A stretch of DNA of 64,000 nucleotides from Shinella granuli (lineage in GTDB: Bacteria; Pseudomonadota; Alphaproteobacteria; Rhizobiales; Rhizobiaceae), in the NCBI RefSeq assembly GCF_004341885.1, contig NZ_SLVX01000002.1:1-64000 (forward strand). The letters run 5' to 3'. This document shows, in pieces, positions 61,135-64,000 of this stretch. The notes beneath the pieces are model-generated. The model searched no databases. It saw only the letters and a list, made by a program, of their open reading frames with translations, and was not told the origin of the DNA. The position numbers and the translations under genes were made by a program. How positions within the stretch are numbered: position 1 is the stretch's first letter; every line of letters starts with the position of its first letter.

Positions 61135-62286
61135 TTAAAGCGCGACCGCCTCGATCTTCCTGTCGACGAAGCGCAGCGCCACCTTGCCGCCGATGAGGTT
61201 GAGGGCCGTTTCGCCGAAGAGCTCGCGGCGCCAGCCGGAGAGCGCGGCGACATCGGCCGCCTCGCCGTCGACGGCGATCTTTTCCAGATCGTCGCTGTTG
61301 GCGATGATCTTGGCGGCGACGCCTTCCTTCTCCGAGACGATCTTCAGGAGCACCTTCAGCATCTCGCTGGCGGCCGCGGCGCCCTCCGGCACATGGGCCT
61401 GGCGGGGCAGGCGCGGCAGGTCGGCCTTCGGAATGGCGAGCGCCTCGTTGATCGCCTCCAGCAGGGCTGCGCCGGATTGCGAGCGCTCCCAGCCCTTGGG
61501 AATGGTGCGCAGGCGCGCCAGCGCCTCGGCATCGGCCGGCTGCTGCTGGGCGATCTCGTAGATCGTGTCGTCCTTGAGGATGCGCGAGCGCGGCACGTTG
61601 CGGCCGCGCGCCTCCCGCTCGCGCCAGGCCGCGACCTTCTGCAGCACGGCCAGCTCGATCGGCTTCTTGACGCGCATCTTCAGCCGCCGCCAGGCGTCGT
61701 CCGGATGCAGGTCGTAGGTCTCGCGCGCTTCCAGGACCGCCATTTCCTCGGTCAGCCACAGCGAGCGGCCGGCGGCTTCCAGCTTCTCCTTGAGCGCGAG
61801 ATAGACGTCGCGCAGGTGCGTCACGTCGGCCAGCGCATATTCGAGCTGCTTTTCGGTGAGCGGCCGGCGGCTCCAGTCGGTGAAGCGCGAGGACTTGTCG
61901 ATGTGCACGCCCTTGATCTTCTGCACGAGCTGGTCGTAGGAGACGCTGTCGCCGAAGCCGCAGACCATGGCGGCGACCTGCGTGTCGAAGATCGGATGCG
62001 GGATGAGGTCGCCGCGGTTGACGATGATCTCGATGTCCTGCCGGGCGGCATGGAATACCTTCAGCACCGCCGGGTTCGCCATCAGGGCGAAGAAGGGGGC
62101 AAGGTCGAGGCCCTTGGCGAGCGGATCGACGATCACCTCGGTCTCGGGGCCTGCGAGCTGGATCAGGCAGAGTTCCGGCCAGAAGGTGGTTTCCCGCAGG
62201 AACTCCGTGTCGATGGTCAGATACTCGGAACGGGCGAGTGTCTCACAGGCTTCGGCAAGGGCTGCGGTGGTCTCGATGATCTGCAT
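61135..62286 (-). CDS. rnd: ribonuclease D
   Basis: RNase D trims tRNA 3' ends. The 383-residue protein has the DEDD exonuclease domain: LTIDTEFLRE (Asp and Glu near 25-27), FHAARQDIEII (Asp near 84) and YALADVTHL (Asp near 152). HRDC domains follow (KPIELAVLQKVAAWREREARGRNVPRSRIL near 205-233). The start at ATG 62286 (MQIIETT) is family-like. Confidence 0.95.
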   Translation of the reverse strand: MQIIETTAALAEACETLARSEYLTIDTEFLRETTFWPELCLIQLAGPETEVIVDPLAKGLDLAPFFALMANPAVLKVFHAARQDIEIIVNRGDLIPHPIFDTQVAAMVCGFGDSVSYDQLVQKIKGVHIDKSSRFTDWSRRPLTEKQLEYALADVTHLRDVYLALKEKLEAAGRSLWLTEEMAVLEARETYDLHPDDAWRRLKMRVKKPIELAVLQKVAAWREREARGRNVPRSRILKDDTIYEIAQQQPADAEALARLRTIPKGWERSQSGAALLEAINEALAIPKADLPRLPRQAHVPEGAAAASEMLKVLLKIVSEKEGVAAKIIANSDDLEKIAVDGEAADVAALSGWRRELFGETALNLIGGKVALRFVDRKIEAVAL

Positions 62287-62405
62287 GATGGCTCGGGCGG
62301 ACTTTCTGGTTTTTTGATCGGGCAGCTTTAGACGGTCCACGGTTTTGCCACAATCGAAAACTTGAGCGGGAGGGATATGGCAAAGGCAGGGCACGCACTC
62401 TCCTC

Positions 62406-62481
62406 CGTCATGCTCGGGCTTGACCCGAGCATCCACGCCCCACCCGCGGCTTGGATCCTCGGGTCAAGCCCGAGGATGACG
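62406..62481. repeat. dispersed palindrome, copy at 62406
   Basis: Two hairpins: CGTCATGCTCGGG...CCCGAGCATCC and GGATCCTCGGG-TCAAG-CCCGAGGATGACG. The second hairpin matches the CTCGG type rather than the GTCGGG type, so this copy is a fusion of two half units. Confidence 0.8.
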
Positions 62482-62560
62482 GGGGAGGCAAAGTTTTCTA
62501 GCCCGTCAAACGGCACGGCATGCTGCACCGTTCCTTATGTTCGTCCTGTGTCTCTTCTTG

Positions 62561-62602
62561 CGTCATCCTCGGGCTTGACCCGAGGATCCACGAGCCGCAC
62601 GG
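62561..62602. repeat. half palindrome, copy at 62561
   Basis: CGTCATCCTCGGGCTTGACCCGAGGATCC then ACGAGCCGCACGG. It is close to the 43-bp unit that the IS110 element interrupts at 43085. With the copy at 62406 it occupies the 335-base gap between RNase D and the multicopper oxidase, where no gene is seen. Confidence 0.8.
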
Positions 62603-62621
62603 CAAGACCGCGCGGCCGCCT

Positions 62622-64000
62622 CTAGACGACCCGCACATAGCTCGTCATGCCGGTCTTCTGGTGCTCGATGATGTGGCAATGGAACACCCAGTCGCCCGGA
62701 TTGTCGGCGACGAGGGCGAGTTGTACCTTTTCGTCCGGCAGGATGAGGTAGGTGTCGGAGAAATGCGGGCGGATCGCCTGCTTGTTGGAGTTCATCGGCC
62801 GGAAGACGAGGCCGTGCAGGTGGAGGGGGTGGACCTGCGGCGTCGGGTTCTCGACGTTGAAGATGTAGGTTTTGCCCGCCTTCATTTCGGCGAGCGGGGC
62901 GGTCGGGTCGCCCGTGTCGTCTGCCCACGGCACCTTGTTGATGGCCCAGAAATTGTAGCCGAGCGAGCCGCAGATGCCGTCCTTCGGCCGCTCCTCCGCC
63001 GAGGCGCTGAGGATGAAGGGGATTTCTGTGGCGGCGGCAAGGTCCGGCTCGGGCAGGGGATTTCGCGCAAGCGGCGGCAGGTCGCGCGCATCGCGCTTCA
63101 GCGAGGCGCCGGTAGCGCGGAAGGTGGCGAGCGTCGCCGGCTTCGTGCCGCGCAGGTCCTTCAGCGCCGCGACGGCGCCCTCCGTGTCGGGCATGCGCAG
63201 CACGAGGTCGAGCCGCTGGCCGGGGCCGATCATCAGGTGGTCGAGCGCAAAGCGCGTCGCCGCCGGGTTGCCGTCGAGGGCGATGACCGTGGCTTCGGCG
63301 CCCTCCATCTGGAGGGCGAGGATGCGGGTGACGTCGGTTGCGGCAAGGCGCAGGCGCACGAGGCCGCCGGCCGGCGCGTCATATTGCGGCGATTGCCGCC
63401 AGTTGGCGGTGCGCACCGTGCCGAAGGTGCCGGCGCGGGCGGCGTCGCGCGGCTTGAACTGGGCGATGAACTGGCCGTCGCCGCCGAGCCGCCAGTCGCG
63501 CAGGTTGAGCACGATCTCGGCGTCGAAGACGGGATCCGCCGGGTCCTCCACGACGACGAGGCCGGCGAGGCCGCGGCCGATCTGGGTGAGCGTGTTGCAA
63601 TGGGGGTGATACCAGAAGGTGCCAGCATCGGGCGGGGTGAAGGCATAGTCGAACCCGTCGCCGCCATAGACATAGGGCTGCGTCAGGAAGGGCACGCCGT
63701 CCATCCTGTTGTCGATGCGAAGCCCGTGCCAGTGGATCGTCGTCGGCTCGTCGAGCCTGTTGTCGAGGCGCAGCGCAAAAGCCTCGCCGCGCCGCATGCG
63801 CAGCACCGGCGGGATCTCGGCGTCGCCATAGGTCATGACGCCCTTTGTCGGGCCCTTGTCGGTGATCATCGCCTCGCCGGGGCGGGCTACGAGCGTTGCC
63901 GCCGCTTCGGCCTTCGCCAGCCCGCCAAAGCGCCCCGCAAGGCCGACGCCGCCGGCATAGGCCCCGGCGACGAGTGCGCCCTTCATCAGCGTGCGGCGTG
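62622..64000 (-). CDS. multicopper oxidase, 5' end outside the window
   Basis: The visible part holds all four copper-binding motifs: HWHG (near 85 of the visible frame), WYHPHC (near 126), HPLHLHG (near 392) and HCHIIEHQ (near 440), so the enzyme is a laccase-like oxidase. Residues before the internal ATG at 63986 read RRTL, part of a twin-arginine signal peptide (RRTLMKGALVAGAYAGG), hence the true start lies beyond 64000. It probably acts in the periplasm in copper tolerance or phenol oxidation. Confidence 0.92.
   Translation of the reverse strand, partial: RRTLMKGALVAGAYAGGVGLAGRFGGLAKAEAAATLVARPGEAMITDKGPTKGVMTYGDAEIPPVLRMRRGEAFALRLDNRLDEPTTIHWHGLRIDNRMDGVPFLTQPYVYGGDGFDYAFTPPDAGTFWYHPHCNTLTQIGRGLAGLVVVEDPADPVFDAEIVLNLRDWRLGGDGQFIAQFKPRDAARAGTFGTVRTANWRQSPQYDAPAGGLVRLRLAATDVTRILALQMEGAEATVIALDGNPAATRFALDHLMIGPGQRLDLVLRMPDTEGAVAALKDLRGTKPATLATFRATGASLKRDARDLPPLARNPLPEPDLAAATEIPFILSASAEERPKDGICGSLGYNFWAINKVPWADDTGDPTAPLAEMKAGKTYIFNVENPTPQVHPLHLHGLVFRPMNSNKQAIRPHFSDTYLILPDEKVQLALVADNPGDWVFHCHIIEHQKTGMTSYVRVV

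Overview
The window is from an alphaproteobacterium of the family Rhizobiaceae (Rhizobium/Ensifer/Shinella-like; the genus cannot be settled from this sequence). The grounds are high-GC coding sequence, a betI-betC-betB-betA choline-sulfate operon, a Rhizobium etli-type asparaginase, the chromosomal run purM/purN, AI-2E protein, hdaA, ppk, ppx, rnd, and a GTTC-N7-GTTC SOS box of alphaproteobacterial type.

About 1-8.4 kb is accessory DNA. It has small unrecognised genes, a ferritin-like DUF892 gene, a phage-type control region (XRE repressor, palindromic operator and promoter), a chain of overlapping small genes that includes an HNH nuclease, a tRNA-like sequence followed by a strong terminator, and an excisionase-like gene overlapping a tyrosine integrase. 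The integrase lies next to the 3' end of tRNA-Pro(CGG), so this is the right end of an integrative element. Its left end is not identified.

From 8.5 to 18.7 kb come an MgtC-like protein, a type I secretion ATPase and adaptor, the sulfate-assimilation operon cysH-cysD-cysN, a secreted protein with a HasA hemophore-like N-terminus and RTX repeats, and small envelope proteins. From 18.8 to 24.3 kb is betICBA, with a perfect 32-bp inverted repeat between betB and betA. From 24.4 to 35.8 kb are HdeD, a fluoride riboswitch upstream of crcB and an EamA gene, two cyclic-di-GMP enzymes, a quinone oxidoreductase, an MFS pump, a DUF3750 protein, asparaginase, a LysR regulator and a GST. From 36 to 38.4 kb is a small copper/metal group (DUF2946-like, PepSY, PCuAC). 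Then come a Tat-exported beta-helix protein, a PAS-GAF-GGDEF-EAL protein and a MarR regulator.

At 43.1-44.2 kb an IS110-family element interrupts a dispersed 43-bp palindrome. Both junctions can be read to the base, because an intact inverted copy of the target lies 82 bp to the left. The 5' noncoding end of the element folds into two guide-bearing loops that match the target and the element ends, as expected for a bridge RNA. This is the most interesting signal in the window.

From 44.3 to 64 kb the sequence is mostly core chromosome: the ligase-associated exonuclease and ATP-dependent ligase pair, a glutathionyl-hydroquinone reductase-like GST, an L,D-transpeptidase lipoprotein, purMN, an AI-2E protein, hdaA, polyphosphate kinase and exopolyphosphatase, a DUF922 protease-like protein, a phytase-like esterase, an AraC regulator with a divergent DUF2000 gene, RNase D, and a Tat-exported multicopper oxidase cut by the window edge. 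Two families of palindromic repeats are scattered through the intergenic spaces.
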